Assembly: GCA_035433705.1 (NCBI GenBank)
Contig: DAORVK010000011.1
Span: 9,860-73,859, forward strand
Direction: 5' to 3'
Length of the DNA: 64,000 nucleotides
Source of the DNA: CADEFQ01 sp035433705
GTDB lineage: Bacteria > Pseudomonadota > Gammaproteobacteria > Steroidobacterales > Steroidobacteraceae
Shown: piece by piece, positions 42,560-50,953 of the stretch
Layout: every line of letters starts with the position of its first letter
Position numbering within the stretch: position 1 is the stretch's first letter
Notes under the pieces: model-generated
The model's input: only the letters and a program-made list of their open reading frames with translations
What the model was told of the DNA's origin: nothing
Database searches by the model: none
Translations under genes and position numbers: made by a program

Positions 42560-43741
42560 CTAACCGGTCAGGACGCGGCAGAAGAACGCCTTGAGATAGC
42601 GCGTCTCGGCAATGGCGGGATGTAGTGGATGATCGGGTGCCTGGCCGCCGACCGCGATCACCTGCACGAAGCGCGACACGTGGCGCGCGGCCGACTGTAT
42701 GGCCGCCAGCAGGTCGCTCTCGGCGAGATGCCATGAGCACGAGCAGGAGACGAGCAGACCTTCATCGTCGAGCAAGCGCAATGCGAGCTGGTTGAGCTTG
42801 CGGTAAGCGGCCTGCGCCTTCGGCAGGTCCTTGCGCCGCTTTGCGAACGCGGGCGGGTCGAGCACGATGGCATCGAACCGTCGACCGGCTGCCGCCAGTG
42901 CTTCGAGGACATCGAACGCGTCGCCCTTCAGCGCCTCGACCTCGAACCCGTGTCGCTGCGCATTGCGCGCCGCCGCCGCCAGCGCATTCGCGGAAGCATC
43001 CACGCACGCTGCTGCACGGGCACCGGCATTCAGCGCAGTGACCGCCCACGCGCCGGCGTAAGAGCACACGTCGAGCACCCGCGCATCGCGCGGCAGCAGC
43101 TCGCGAAACCGCGCGCGATTGGCGCTCTGGTCGTAGAACCAGCCCGTCTTCTGACCCTGGCCGAGCGGCGCGGTGAACGCGATGCCGTTCTCGACGAGCT
43201 CGAGCTCTTCGGGCAACGCGCCGAAGGCGACTGTGAGTTCCTTCGGCAACTGCTCGAGATCGCGCGCGCCCGTGTCGTTCTTCCAGACGAGACTCTGCGG
43301 CGCGACGACTGCGCGGATCGCGGCCTCGATATCGGCCTTGCGCGCCTCCATGCCCGCGGTTGCGATCTGCCCGACGGCGACCTCGCCGTAGCGATCCACG
43401 ATGAGTCCGGGCAGCTCATCCGACTCGCCAAAGAGAAGCCGATAGTGCGGCGTCGGATAGAGGAGCGTGCGCAGACGCAGCGCGCGCCCGATGCGTGCCG
43501 CGAAGAAAGCGGCATCCGGCTCGAGCCGCTCGTCGCGCGACAAAATGCGCGCGCAGATCAGCGCATGCGGATTGACGCAGGCATGACCGAGAAAGGCCCC
43601 GCGGTCGGAAACGACGCGCGCGACATCACCCGGCCTGAAAGCTGTGAGCGGCGTGCCCGCAATATCCACTTCGTTGCTGAACACCCAGGCGTGACCAGCG
43701 CGAAGACGCCGGTCCTCGCCCTTCTTCAATCGCAACTCCAT
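42560..43741 (-). CDS. rlmI: 23S rRNA (cytosine-5) methyltransferase, RlmI-like
   Basis: 393 residues. An N-terminal PUA-like domain (LRLKKGEDRRLRAGHAWVFSNEV) is followed by a Rossmann methyltransferase (ARVLDVCSYAGAWAVTALNAGA; motif IV DAIVLDPPAFAKRRKD; SCSCSWHLAESDLL). In E. coli RlmI modifies C1962 of 23S rRNA. YwbD/RlmI-type assignments outside E. coli are by homology. The start has TAGAAT exactly 6 nt upstream and is divergent from the DUF255 gene, with 18 bases between starts. Confidence 0.88.
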   Translation of the reverse strand: MELRLKKGEDRRLRAGHAWVFSNEVDIAGTPLTAFRPGDVARVVSDRGAFLGHACVNPHALICARILSRDERLEPDAAFFAARIGRALRLRTLLYPTPHYRLLFGESDELPGLIVDRYGEVAVGQIATAGMEARKADIEAAIRAVVAPQSLVWKNDTGARDLEQLPKELTVAFGALPEELELVENGIAFTAPLGQGQKTGWFYDQSANRARFRELLPRDARVLDVCSYAGAWAVTALNAGARAAACVDASANALAAAARNAQRHGFEVEALKGDAFDVLEALAAAGRRFDAIVLDPPAFAKRRKDLPKAQAAYRKLNQLALRLLDDEGLLVSCSCSWHLAESDLLAAIQSAARHVSRFVQVIAVGGQAPDHPLHPAIAETRYLKAFFCRVLTG

Positions 43742-43746
43742 TGCCG

Positions 43747-43753
43747 TATTCTA
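43747..43753. promoter_or_regulatory. Near-symmetric -10 element shared by divergent rlmI and DUF255 genes
   Basis: TATTCTA reads as TATTCT on the plus strand (7 nt before ATG 43760) and TAGAAT on the minus strand (6 nt before ATG 43741). With 18 bases between the two start codons there is no room for separate promoters between them or for Shine-Dalgarno sequences. Confidence 0.5.
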
Positions 43754-43759
43754 CCCGAC

Positions 43760-45826
43760 ATGGCAAACGCACTTTCCCGTGAAACGAGCCCCTACCTGCG
43801 ACAACACGCGGACAACCCGGTGGACTGGTACCCGTGGGGCGAAGAGGCGCTCGCGCTCGCGCGCGCGAGCGGCAAGCCGATCCTGCTTTCCATCGGCTAC
43901 TCCGCCTGTCACTGGTGCCACGTGATGGCGCACGAATCGTTCGAGGACCCCGTGACCGCACGGCTGATGAACGAGCTCTTCGTGAACGTGAAGGTCGATC
44001 GCGAGGAGCGCCCCGATCTCGACCGCATCTACCAGATCGCGCAGCAGATGCTGACCCAGCGGGGCGGCGGCTGGCCGCTTACGATGTTCCTTGCGCACGA
44101 CGATCAGCGCCCGTTCTTCGGCGGCACCTACTTTCCGCCGACCGCGCGCTTCGGCATGCCAGCATTCCGCGACCTGCTCGCGCGGGTTGCCGAGTACTAC
44201 CGGGATCATCGCGAGGACCTGCGCAAGCAGAGCGATGCCCTCCTCGAGGCCTTTGCGACGCTCGAATCTGCCCCGGCAGATTCCGCCACGACCCTGACCG
44301 ACGCGCCGCTGGTCGCGTTTCGCGGCCAGATAGAGCGGTCCTTCGACCGGACGCGCGGGGGTTTTGGCGACGCGCCGAAGTTTCCGCATCCCACCTCGAT
44401 CGAGCGCCTGATGCGCGCCTGGCACGCCACCGCCAAATCGCCCGAGCCCGATCTGCACGCGCTCTTCATGGCGACACTCACTCTCACGCGCATGGCGGAA
44501 GGCGGCCTCTTCGATCACGTGGCCGGCGGCTTCTACCGCTACAGCGTGGATGCAGACTGGATGATCCCGCACTTCGAGAAAATGCTGTACGACAACGGCG
44601 CGCTGCTCGCAAGTTACGCGGGCGCCACCGTCGCGACGGGCGAGGCGCTGTTTGCCCGCACGGCCGCGCAAACGGCCACCTGGCTGCTCGCGGACATGCA
44701 GTCACCCGAAGGCGGCTTCTACTCGAGCCGCGATGCCGACTCGGAAGGGCACGAAGGCCGGTACTACGTCTGGACGCCCGCCGAAGCGCAGTCATTGCTT
44801 GGCGCCGATGAGTACGCCGTGCTCGCGGCACGCTTCGGCCTCGACCGCGCGCCGAATTTCGAAGGCGCCTGGCACTTGCACGCCTTTCGCGGCATCGAGG
44901 AAATCGCCGCGGAACGCGGAGAAGCACCCAGCGCCGTCGTGACAAGGATCGACAGCGCCCGCGCCAGGCTGCTCGCGGCACGCGAGCGCCGCGTGCCGCC
45001 GGCGCGCGACGAGAAAATCCTGACGAGCTGGAATGCGATCGCCATCCGCGGCCTCGCCATAGCCGCGCGGGCGCTCGATGAGCCGCGACTCGCGGACGCG
45101 GCTACGCGCGCGCTCGATTTCCTGCGCGAACGGCTGTGGCGCAATGGCCGTCTGCTCGCCACGTACAAGGACGGTCGCGCGCATCTCAATGCCTACCTCG
45201 ATGACTACGCGCTGCTCGCCGACGCGATCCTCGAGCTGCTGCAGGCCCGTTGGCGCAGCGAGGACCTTGCTCTGGCGCGCGCGTTGCTCGAGGCGATGCT
45301 CGAGCATTTCGAGGATCGTGACGCAGGCGGTTTCTGGTTCACGTCGCACGACCACGAGCGGCTGATGCATCGGTCGAAGAGCTTCTCGGACGACGCCACG
45401 CCCTGCGGCAATGGCGTCGCCGCGACGGTTCTGCAACGCATGGGGTACCTGCTCGGCGAGCCGCGCTGGCTGGCCGCCGCCGAACGCACGCTGCGCGCCG
45501 GCTGGAGCGGCCTCTCACGCCAGCCGCAGGCGCATGCCTCGATGCTGACCGCACTCGAGGAGTATCTCGCCCCACCGCAGATCGTGATCCTGCGTGGCGA
45601 CCCAGCCGGGATCAGCCGCTGGCAGCGCGAACTTGCGCGGCTCTATGCGCCCCAGCGGATCACGCTCGCGATTGCGGATGACGCCACAGGACTTCCCGCT
45701 GCGCTCGCCGACAAGTCGGCACACGGGGGTGTCGTGGCGTATCTGTGCCGCGGCAGCACCTGCAGTGCGCCCATCGACGACCTCAGCGTGCTGCTGCGGG
45801 ACCTGCGGTTGGCGCTTTCGCCCTGA
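43760..45826 (+). CDS. DUF255 thioredoxin-fold / six-hairpin-barrel protein (YyaL, SSP411-like)
   Basis: 688 residues. The N-terminal DUF255 thioredoxin-like domain (about 1-170) has NPVDWYPWGEEALALARASGKPILLSIGYSACHWCHVM, abbreviated here as NPVDWYPW...CHWCHVM, plus GGTYFPP. The C-terminal half is an (alpha/alpha)6-type domain like GlcNAc-epimerase or GH76 enzymes (ADWMIPHFEKMLYDNGALL, GGFYSSRDADSEGHEG, TSWNAIAIRGLA). It is conserved from bacteria to the human SPATA20; its reaction is unknown. A 270-codon open frame upstream is antisense to rlmI and excluded. Confidence 0.9.
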   Translation: MANALSRETSPYLRQHADNPVDWYPWGEEALALARASGKPILLSIGYSACHWCHVMAHESFEDPVTARLMNELFVNVKVDREERPDLDRIYQIAQQMLTQRGGGWPLTMFLAHDDQRPFFGGTYFPPTARFGMPAFRDLLARVAEYYRDHREDLRKQSDALLEAFATLESAPADSATTLTDAPLVAFRGQIERSFDRTRGGFGDAPKFPHPTSIERLMRAWHATAKSPEPDLHALFMATLTLTRMAEGGLFDHVAGGFYRYSVDADWMIPHFEKMLYDNGALLASYAGATVATGEALFARTAAQTATWLLADMQSPEGGFYSSRDADSEGHEGRYYVWTPAEAQSLLGADEYAVLAARFGLDRAPNFEGAWHLHAFRGIEEIAAERGEAPSAVVTRIDSARARLLAARERRVPPARDEKILTSWNAIAIRGLAIAARALDEPRLADAATRALDFLRERLWRNGRLLATYKDGRAHLNAYLDDYALLADAILELLQARWRSEDLALARALLEAMLEHFEDRDAGGFWFTSHDHERLMHRSKSFSDDATPCGNGVAATVLQRMGYLLGEPRWLAAAERTLRAGWSGLSRQPQAHASMLTALEEYLAPPQIVILRGDPAGISRWQRELARLYAPQRITLAIADDATGLPAALADKSAHGGVVAYLCRGSTCSAPIDDLSVLLRDLRLALSP

Positions 45827-46250
45827 CGGCAACGCCCAGGACTTCGAAACGCGCGCCGCGCACCAGCGTGCCACTGCCGATGAACGCGCGGGCCGGGAAG
45901 CCGCCACTGAAATAGCCGCGGTAAATGCGATTGAACGTGTCGTACTGCGAAATGTCGGAGCAGAAGACGGTCACCGACACGAGATCGTCCATCCTGAAGC
46001 CCGCAGATTCCACCGTGCGCTTCACGCCGTCCATGACGAGGCGCGCCTCGAGCTCGACATCAGCGGGCGCCAGCTGCGTTTGCGGATCGAGCCCCAGATG
46101 GCCCGCCACGTAGAGGGTGTCGCCCACGCGGACGCCGTCGCTGAAGGGCAGCGGCGCACCGGGGCGCTGCTCGACGATATTCTCGCGATCAGCGCTGTAG
46201 GCCGTCGCGCACAGAATGAGGCCCATCAGTCCATAGATCGTCGTACGCAT
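45783..46250 (-). CDS. RidA-family protein with signal peptide
   Basis: 155 residues from ATG 46250 with GGAGG well placed. MRTTIYGLMGLILCATAYSA looks like a cleavable signal peptide, followed by a YjgF/YER057c/UK114 domain (PFSDGVRVGDTLYVAGHLGLDP, GFRMDDLVSVTVFCSDISQYDTFNRIYRGYF, PARAFIGSGTLVRGARFEV). Cytosolic RidA deaminates enamines and carries an arginine at the position where GTLVRGA is seen here. Export to the periplasm would be unusual for that role. It overlaps the 3' end of the DUF255 gene by 44 bases, tail to tail. Confidence 0.85.
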   Translation of the reverse strand: MRTTIYGLMGLILCATAYSADRENIVEQRPGAPLPFSDGVRVGDTLYVAGHLGLDPQTQLAPADVELEARLVMDGVKRTVESAGFRMDDLVSVTVFCSDISQYDTFNRIYRGYFSGGFPARAFIGSGTLVRGARFEVLGVAVRAKAPTAGPAAAR

Positions 46251-46267
46251 GGCTCTTCCTCCATCGG

Positions 46268-46702
46268 TTACCGCGGTTCGAGCGCCTGTCGCAAGGCTGC
46301 TGCAAGATCCACCGATGCAGCCGCATCGAAAGGCGCCGCCTGCGCCCAATCGTACGCCCACGGCTGCGCCGTGCGCAGGCCGGCGGGCTCGTCCGCGTAA
46401 CGCGGAATCACGTGCGCGTGAAGTGCCGGCTCCACGTTGCCGAAAATCGCGTAGTTGATGCGTGCTGCGGCGGTCACAGCGAGCAGCGCATCCCCCAGCC
46501 GCGCCATGTCGGCGAGGAACTGCACGCGCGCCACGCCTTCGAGCGAGTTCAACTGCGGGACGACCGGGTCGGGCAGCAGCAACAGGTAGCCGCGCACGAA
46601 TTGCTGCGCGCCGAACACTGCCCACCCGGAAGCGAGGCGCGCGAGCACCCTTGGCTCGCGGCCGGCGCGGGCTGCGGCCACGTCGCGATGGATGGCGGTC
46701 AT
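46268..46702 (-). CDS. HIT-superfamily protein
   Basis: 144 residues with the histidine-triad fold: FVRGYLLLLPDPVVPQLNSLEG, RINYAIFGNVEPALHAHVIPRYADEP. The motif reads HAHVIPRY, so two histidines are present but the third position is isoleucine, closer to Ap4A-phosphorylase/GalT-like relatives than to classic HxHxH Hint hydrolases. The substrate is probably a nucleotide conjugate but cannot be specified. There is no clear ribosome site before ATG 46702. It is 8 bases downstream of the DUF486 gene. Confidence 0.75.
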   Translation of the reverse strand: MTAIHRDVAAARAGREPRVLARLASGWAVFGAQQFVRGYLLLLPDPVVPQLNSLEGVARVQFLADMARLGDALLAVTAAARINYAIFGNVEPALHAHVIPRYADEPAGLRTAQPWAYDWAQAAPFDAAASVDLAAALRQALEPR

Positions 46703-46710
46703 TGCGCCAG

Positions 46711-47052
46711 TCACGAGCGGAAGATGAAGTAGACCGCGCCGACGATGCAGAGCGCGGCCCAGAGGAAATCGAGCTTGAGCGGTTGGCGCATGTAGAACAC
46801 CGCGAACGGCACAAACACCGCAAGCGTGATCACTTCCTGCAGGATCTTGAGCTGCCCGAGCGACAGCTCGGAGTAGCCGATGCGGTTTGCCGGCACCTGC
46901 AGCAGGTACTCGAAGAGCGCGATGCCCCAGCTCGCGAACGCCGCCAGATACCACGGTCGGCTCGCAAGATTCTTGAGATGCGCGTACCACGCGAAGGTCA
47001 TGAAAACGTTCGACAGCACCAACAGAGCGGTCGTTGGAACGATCGCCGGCAT
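46711..47052 (-). CDS. DUF486 (DMT-type) small membrane protein
   Basis: 113 residues with four predicted membrane helices and the DUF486 signatures VFMTFAWYAHLK, SWGIALFEYLLQVPANRIGY and LKILQEVITLAVFVPFAVFYM. It belongs to the drug/metabolite transporter superfamily as a half-size protein; no substrate is known. It begins 2 bases after the DUF882 gene stop, so the two are cotranscribed. Confidence 0.88.
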   Translation of the reverse strand: MPAIVPTTALLVLSNVFMTFAWYAHLKNLASRPWYLAAFASWGIALFEYLLQVPANRIGYSELSLGQLKILQEVITLAVFVPFAVFYMRQPLKLDFLWAALCIVGAVYFIFRS

Positions 47053-47054
47053 TC

Positions 47055-47615
47055 TCAGCCCTGCCAGCTGCGTACGCGCCCCGTATCGAGGTGAACGAAA
47101 TCGGACTTGCGGTAGAAGCCCACGCCGCCACACGCGAGCGCGAGTGCGATGTCGCGCACACGGCTGCAGGACGCGCCTTTCAGGCGCACGTCGATTGCCC
47201 TTCCGTCCATGTGCAGGCTGCGTCTTGCGACTCCGGCGCTTGCCGCTGCGAGACGCGCGTTGGTGCCCGACGATCGATAGCCGGAAATCACCTCGAAGCG
47301 CGCATCCCGCCCGGCGGCGAGCGCCACGGCAGTCATCTGTTCGTACAGGCCCGGGTCGATCGCGTGCTGCTCGTTCGCGCGATGATCGCGCAGCAGATGC
47401 TCGAGTTTTGCGAGGGCGCCCGGCACGAGGTCGCGACCGTCGTGCCACGCGAGGCTGAGCGACTCTCCCGTATGGGTGTTCAGAAGCTCGATCCAGCGCG
47501 GCGCATCGGCTGTTGCAGCCCCGAGCGCCACGCGCGGACGCGCGAGCACAGCAGCCCCTGTAGCGGCAAGCGAAGCGGCCAGCAGGCGTCGGCGTGTCCA
47601 GAACGGGTTCGACAT
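47055..47615 (-). CDS. DUF882 (YcbK-like, peptidase M15 fold) exported protein
   Basis: 186 residues. A twin-arginine-like signal (FWTRRRLLAASLAATGAAVLA) is followed by the M15_2 domain: IELLNTHTGESLSLAWHDG, FEVISGYRSSGTNARLAA, SLHMDGRAIDVRL and VGFYRKSDFVHLDTGRVR. The His, Asp and His zinc ligands (SLHMDGRAID, DFVHLD) are present, so this is a likely zinc peptidase or peptidoglycan-binding protein. GAGGG precedes ATG 47615; the frame continues upstream, but the signal peptide argues for this start. Confidence 0.88.
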   Translation of the reverse strand: MSNPFWTRRRLLAASLAATGAAVLARPRVALGAATADAPRWIELLNTHTGESLSLAWHDGRDLVPGALAKLEHLLRDHRANEQHAIDPGLYEQMTAVALAAGRDARFEVISGYRSSGTNARLAAASAGVARRSLHMDGRAIDVRLKGASCSRVRDIALALACGGVGFYRKSDFVHLDTGRVRSWQG

Positions 47616-47655
47616 GAGAGAGCCCTCGGTCCGAATGGTTCCATCAGTTGCCACT

Positions 47656-48837
47656 TCAGACGCCACCCGCATCCCCCGGATGGCGGTTCACGGCGATGAC
47701 GGTCGCACGCGGGAAGAAGTTGAACTCCGACGCGCTCGCCCAGGTGTAGGCCCCCATTGAACGACCGACGATCAGGTCGCCGGGCCGCAGGCGCGGCAGC
47801 ATCAGGTTTTCAGCGATGACATCGATGCTGTCGCAGGTAGGCCCCGCGAGCACCGACGGGAAGCGCTCCTCGCCGCCGCGCAGGGCTTCAACGGGATAGC
47901 GCGCGTGATCGTAAAGCTGCCCGCTGTAGGAGCCATAAAGGCCGTCATCGAGATAGTACCACCAGTGCCCCTCGCGCTCGGCGCGGCCCATCACGCTTGC
48001 AACGCCAATCGCAGAGGGCCCTGCGATGAAACGCCCCGGCTCGGCGATCACGCGCACCCGGCGCGGCAACCTGGCGAGCGCCGTGCGTAGCGGCGCGCAG
48101 AAGCGGCCGATTTCCGGCGCACGCTGCCCGTAGCCGATCGGAAAGCCGCCGCCGATGTCGAGCGTATCGAAGGGCCCGAGGCGCTCGCGGCGCGCCTGCG
48201 CGAGGAGGCGCTCGCAGGTCTCGATCGCCTCGAGATGCTTCAGGGCATTCGGTGCCTGCGACCCGACGTGAAAGGAAAGCCCGCGCACGGTGAGACCGAG
48301 TTCACGCGCACGGCGTGCGAGCCCGGGGAGCGCCTCCGGGTCGCAGCCGAACTTGCGCGACAGATCGCAGACCGCGCCCGGAGCGCGAAACGACACGCGC
48401 AACAGCAGTCCCGCTTCGGCACGGTGCGGGATGAATTTCTCGAGCTCATCGACGTTGTCCGCGACGAACATGCGCACGCCTGCGTGCAAGGCGTTGCGGA
48501 TGTCGATGTCACGCTTGATCGGGTGCGTGTGAATGCAGCGTGCGGGGTCGATGCCGAGCCGGGAGACGAGCTGGACCTCGCCGGTGGTCGCGAGGTCGAA
48601 GAACCCGCCCTCTTCCCGGATCGTCTCGATCACGGCGGCATGCGGCAGGGGCTTCAGTGCGTAGTGGAGATCGACGCCCGGCAGCGCGCGCGCGAGGCTT
48701 CGGTACTGGGCGCGCACGCGTGCGCAATCGATGATCAGGAGGGGGGAGCCGAAATCCGCCACCAGCCGGCGGATATGCTCAGGCGTGAAAGGGTCGATCC
48801 AGCGGGGTTTGGGGCGCGCCCGGCGCGATGCCTGCAT
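47656..48837 (-). CDS. Type III PLP-dependent ornithine/lysine decarboxylase
   Basis: 393 residues of the alanine-racemase-fold (eukaryotic ODC-like) decarboxylases. The PLP lysine is in HYALKPLPHAAVIE, FHVGSQ, the phosphate-binding IGGGFPIGYG, VIAEPGRFIAGPS and the active-site cysteine GPTCDSIDVI. It makes putrescine or cadaverine. The sequence does not decide the preference for ornithine or lysine. The start at 48837 precedes the conserved region; further upstream open sequence is a shadow of the AAA gene. It is divergent from that ATPase gene across 70 bases. Confidence 0.9.
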   Translation of the reverse strand: MQASRRARPKPRWIDPFTPEHIRRLVADFGSPLLIIDCARVRAQYRSLARALPGVDLHYALKPLPHAAVIETIREEGGFFDLATTGEVQLVSRLGIDPARCIHTHPIKRDIDIRNALHAGVRMFVADNVDELEKFIPHRAEAGLLLRVSFRAPGAVCDLSRKFGCDPEALPGLARRARELGLTVRGLSFHVGSQAPNALKHLEAIETCERLLAQARRERLGPFDTLDIGGGFPIGYGQRAPEIGRFCAPLRTALARLPRRVRVIAEPGRFIAGPSAIGVASVMGRAEREGHWWYYLDDGLYGSYSGQLYDHARYPVEALRGGEERFPSVLAGPTCDSIDVIAENLMLPRLRPGDLIVGRSMGAYTWASASEFNFFPRATVIAVNRHPGDAGGV

Positions 48838-48873
48838 TTGTGATGCATTGTCGGAAATGCCCGCCTCGCCCGC

Positions 48874-48890
48874 AAGCAGGGGCCCTGCTT
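48874..48890. promoter_or_regulatory. Perfect 8-1-8 dyad between the decarboxylase and AAA ATPase genes
   Basis: AAGCAGGGGCCCTGCTT has 8-base arms around one base and lies in the 70-base divergent gap, 17 bases before the ATPase ATG. TACATT (48894-48899) is 8 nt before that ATG and could be its -10, so a protein bound to the dyad would cover the promoter. It is not followed by a T tract, which argues against a terminator. Confidence 0.45.
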
Positions 48891-48907
48891 TGTTACATTG
48901 CCCGGCC

Positions 48908-50413
48908 ATGGAGAGGTCGCCCGCCGCGGAACCACACGCCGAACTGCAGACGCTGCTGTCCTCGCGCGTCGCGCTGATCGCGATCGAGAGCCGCGACGAG
49001 ACGCGCACCCTCGCGCTGTTGCGCGACGCGAGTCTGCGCGTACGCCGCGCGCCGGGTTCAGGGGTGTTCGTGTGGAGCGCGACCGAGGGCCTCACACGCG
49101 TCGACCGGGACATGGGCGGCCCGCAGCGTCACCTGATCGAACCGGGGCAGATGCTGCGGCATCTCAAGGCGACGCCGGTGGCCGGCATCTACATCCTGCT
49201 CGACTTCCACCCGTACCTCACGGATCCCGTCCACATCCGCATGTTGAAGGACGTGGTGCAGGATCAGGCGAGCGTACCGCGCACCGTCGTGCTCGTCAGT
49301 CACGAGATCACATTGCCGCCCGATCTTGCGCCGCTCGCCGCGCATTTCCGCCCCGCCCTGCCCTCGGAGGGCGAGCGGCAGATGATCGTCACGCGCGTGT
49401 TCGACGAATGGCAGCGCCAGCACCGCGGCCGCACGCCGAAAATCGACCGGGCGGCGCTGGCGCGCGTCGTCGACAACCTCGCCGGGCTCAGCGCCGCCGA
49501 CGCGGAGCGCCTCGTGCGTCGTGCACTTTATGACGATGGCGCAATCACCACCGCCGACCTGCGCGCGGTGCAGGCCGGCAAGTACGAATTGCTCAACCGC
49601 CACGGCACACTCGACTTCGAGCCCGACACGGCAGGTTTCGCCGACATCGGCGGCCTCGCGACGCTGCGGCGCTGGGTCGAGATGCGCAAGCCCGCGTTCG
49701 ACGGCAGCGCACCCGGCCTTGACGCCCCGCGCGGCGTGCTGCTCCTCGGCGTGCAGGGCTGCGGCAAGAGCCTCGCCGCTCGCGCGATCGCGGGGATCTT
49801 CGGCGTGCCGCTGCTGCGCTTCGATTTTGCGGCGCTCTACAGCAAATGGCAGGGAGAGTCCGAGAAGAATCTGCGCGAGACTCTCGCTTCAGCCGCAGCG
49901 CTCGCGCCGTGCGTGCTGTGGATCGACGAAATCGAGAAAGCCATCTCGAGCAGCGACGGCGACACCGGCGCCGGCAAACGCCTGCTCGGCACCTTCCTCA
50001 CCTGGATGGCCGAGCGGCAGGCGGCCGTATTCATCGTCGCAACTGCCAACGACGTAAGCGCATTGCCTCCCGAACTCATCCGCAAGGGCCGCTTCGACGA
50101 GATCTTTTTCGTCGACCTGCCCGATGCCGCCACGCGCGCGGTGATCCTCGGCATCCACGCGCGCAAGCGCAACATCGTGCTTTCCGACGCCCACGCGCGG
50201 GCCCTTGCGGAAAGGAGCGCGGAGTTTTCCGGCGCCGAACTCGAACAGGCGATCGTCGCCGCGCTCTACACGACGCACGCGCAGGACAAGCGGCCCGATG
50301 CCGCAGCGATCGCGCGCGAGATCGCCGCGACGCGCCCTCTTGCCGTCGTGATGGCCGAACAGGTGGCAGCGCTGCGCGCCTGGGCGCGGGAGCGCACGGT
50401 GCGCGCCGATTGA
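48908..50413 (+). CDS. Ycf46-like AAA ATPase
   Basis: 501 residues. The N-terminal half (about 1-250) is an inactive-looking P-loop-like region found in Ycf46 relatives (LLSSRVALIAIESRDETRTLALLRD, IYILLDFHPYLTDP). The C-terminal half is an active AAA module: Walker A GVQGCGKSLAARAIA, Walker B VLWIDEIEKAISS, sensor 1 FIVATAND and the arginine-finger segment LIRKGRFDEIFFVDLP. Ycf46 of cyanobacteria is linked to carbon-uptake regulation. The role in a proteobacterium is unknown. No Shine-Dalgarno is seen. Confidence 0.88.
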   Translation: MERSPAAEPHAELQTLLSSRVALIAIESRDETRTLALLRDASLRVRRAPGSGVFVWSATEGLTRVDRDMGGPQRHLIEPGQMLRHLKATPVAGIYILLDFHPYLTDPVHIRMLKDVVQDQASVPRTVVLVSHEITLPPDLAPLAAHFRPALPSEGERQMIVTRVFDEWQRQHRGRTPKIDRAALARVVDNLAGLSAADAERLVRRALYDDGAITTADLRAVQAGKYELLNRHGTLDFEPDTAGFADIGGLATLRRWVEMRKPAFDGSAPGLDAPRGVLLLGVQGCGKSLAARAIAGIFGVPLLRFDFAALYSKWQGESEKNLRETLASAAALAPCVLWIDEIEKAISSSDGDTGAGKRLLGTFLTWMAERQAAVFIVATANDVSALPPELIRKGRFDEIFFVDLPDAATRAVILGIHARKRNIVLSDAHARALAERSAEFSGAELEQAIVAALYTTHAQDKRPDAAAIAREIAATRPLAVVMAEQVAALRAWARERTVRAD

Positions 50414-50440
50414 GGACGCTCGTGACGTTCCGGCAGGTAC

Positions 50441-50953
50441 TCAGAACCGAAAGCCGCTTTGCTCCAGATCGGCGATTCGCACGATCATCGCCCGGCGCGG
50501 ATCGCCGGGCAGCTCAGTAAAGCCATACTTCGCATAGAACGCGCGCAGGGCGTCATCGAGCGGATGGGTGATGACGCCGAAGCAGCCCACTTCCTTCGAC
50601 AGCGCCATGCTGGTCGTCAATGCATAGAAAAGCAGCTGCTGCGCCAACCCCTGTCCCTGCAAGCGCCGGTCGATGGCCAATTGACCAAGCAGCACCACCG
50701 GGAGTGCCGCAGGCCGGTCGCGGCGCACCTTCTTTGGCAGGAATTCGCGCTCGATCTGACCGGCGGCGAGCGTGACGTAGCCGACCATCACCCCTGTTTC
50801 CCTCTCGTTGAAAACGGTGGTGCGGGAGATATTGTGGAGATGGTTGCGCCGCGCATGGCGGCGCAACCACAGATTCATCGATTCGCGGCCGCAGTCGAAG
50901 TATTCGAGTTCATCATCTTCTGCAAGCGGGCGCGGCGGATTCAGTCTCGCCAT
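50441..50953 (-). CDS. GNAT-family toxin of a TacAT-type toxin-antitoxin pair
   Basis: 170 residues of GNAT fold. The acetyl-CoA loop is in LLGQLAIDRRLQGQGLAQQLL, and the C-terminal AFYAKYGFTELPG carries the tyrosine typical of tRNA-acetylating toxins (TacT, AtaT, KacT). Such toxins acetylate the amino group of charged tRNAs and stop translation. The start lies 13 bases inside the upstream DUF1778 antitoxin gene, the standard arrangement. Function as a toxin is by family and context. Confidence 0.88.
   Translation of the reverse strand: MARLNPPRPLAEDDELEYFDCGRESMNLWLRRHARRNHLHNISRTTVFNERETGVMVGYVTLAAGQIEREFLPKKVRRDRPAALPVVLLGQLAIDRRLQGQGLAQQLLFYALTTSMALSKEVGCFGVITHPLDDALRAFYAKYGFTELPGDPRRAMIVRIADLEQSGFRF

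Noticed and set aside
42950..43759. N-terminal 270-codon extension of the DUF255 protein
   Set aside because: It is antisense to rlmI and precedes the strong family start MANALSRETSPYLRQ; family length fits the shorter form.
48874..48890. The 8-1-8 dyad as an intrinsic terminator
   Set aside because: It lies between divergent starts, has essentially no loop, and no T run follows; an operator is more likely.
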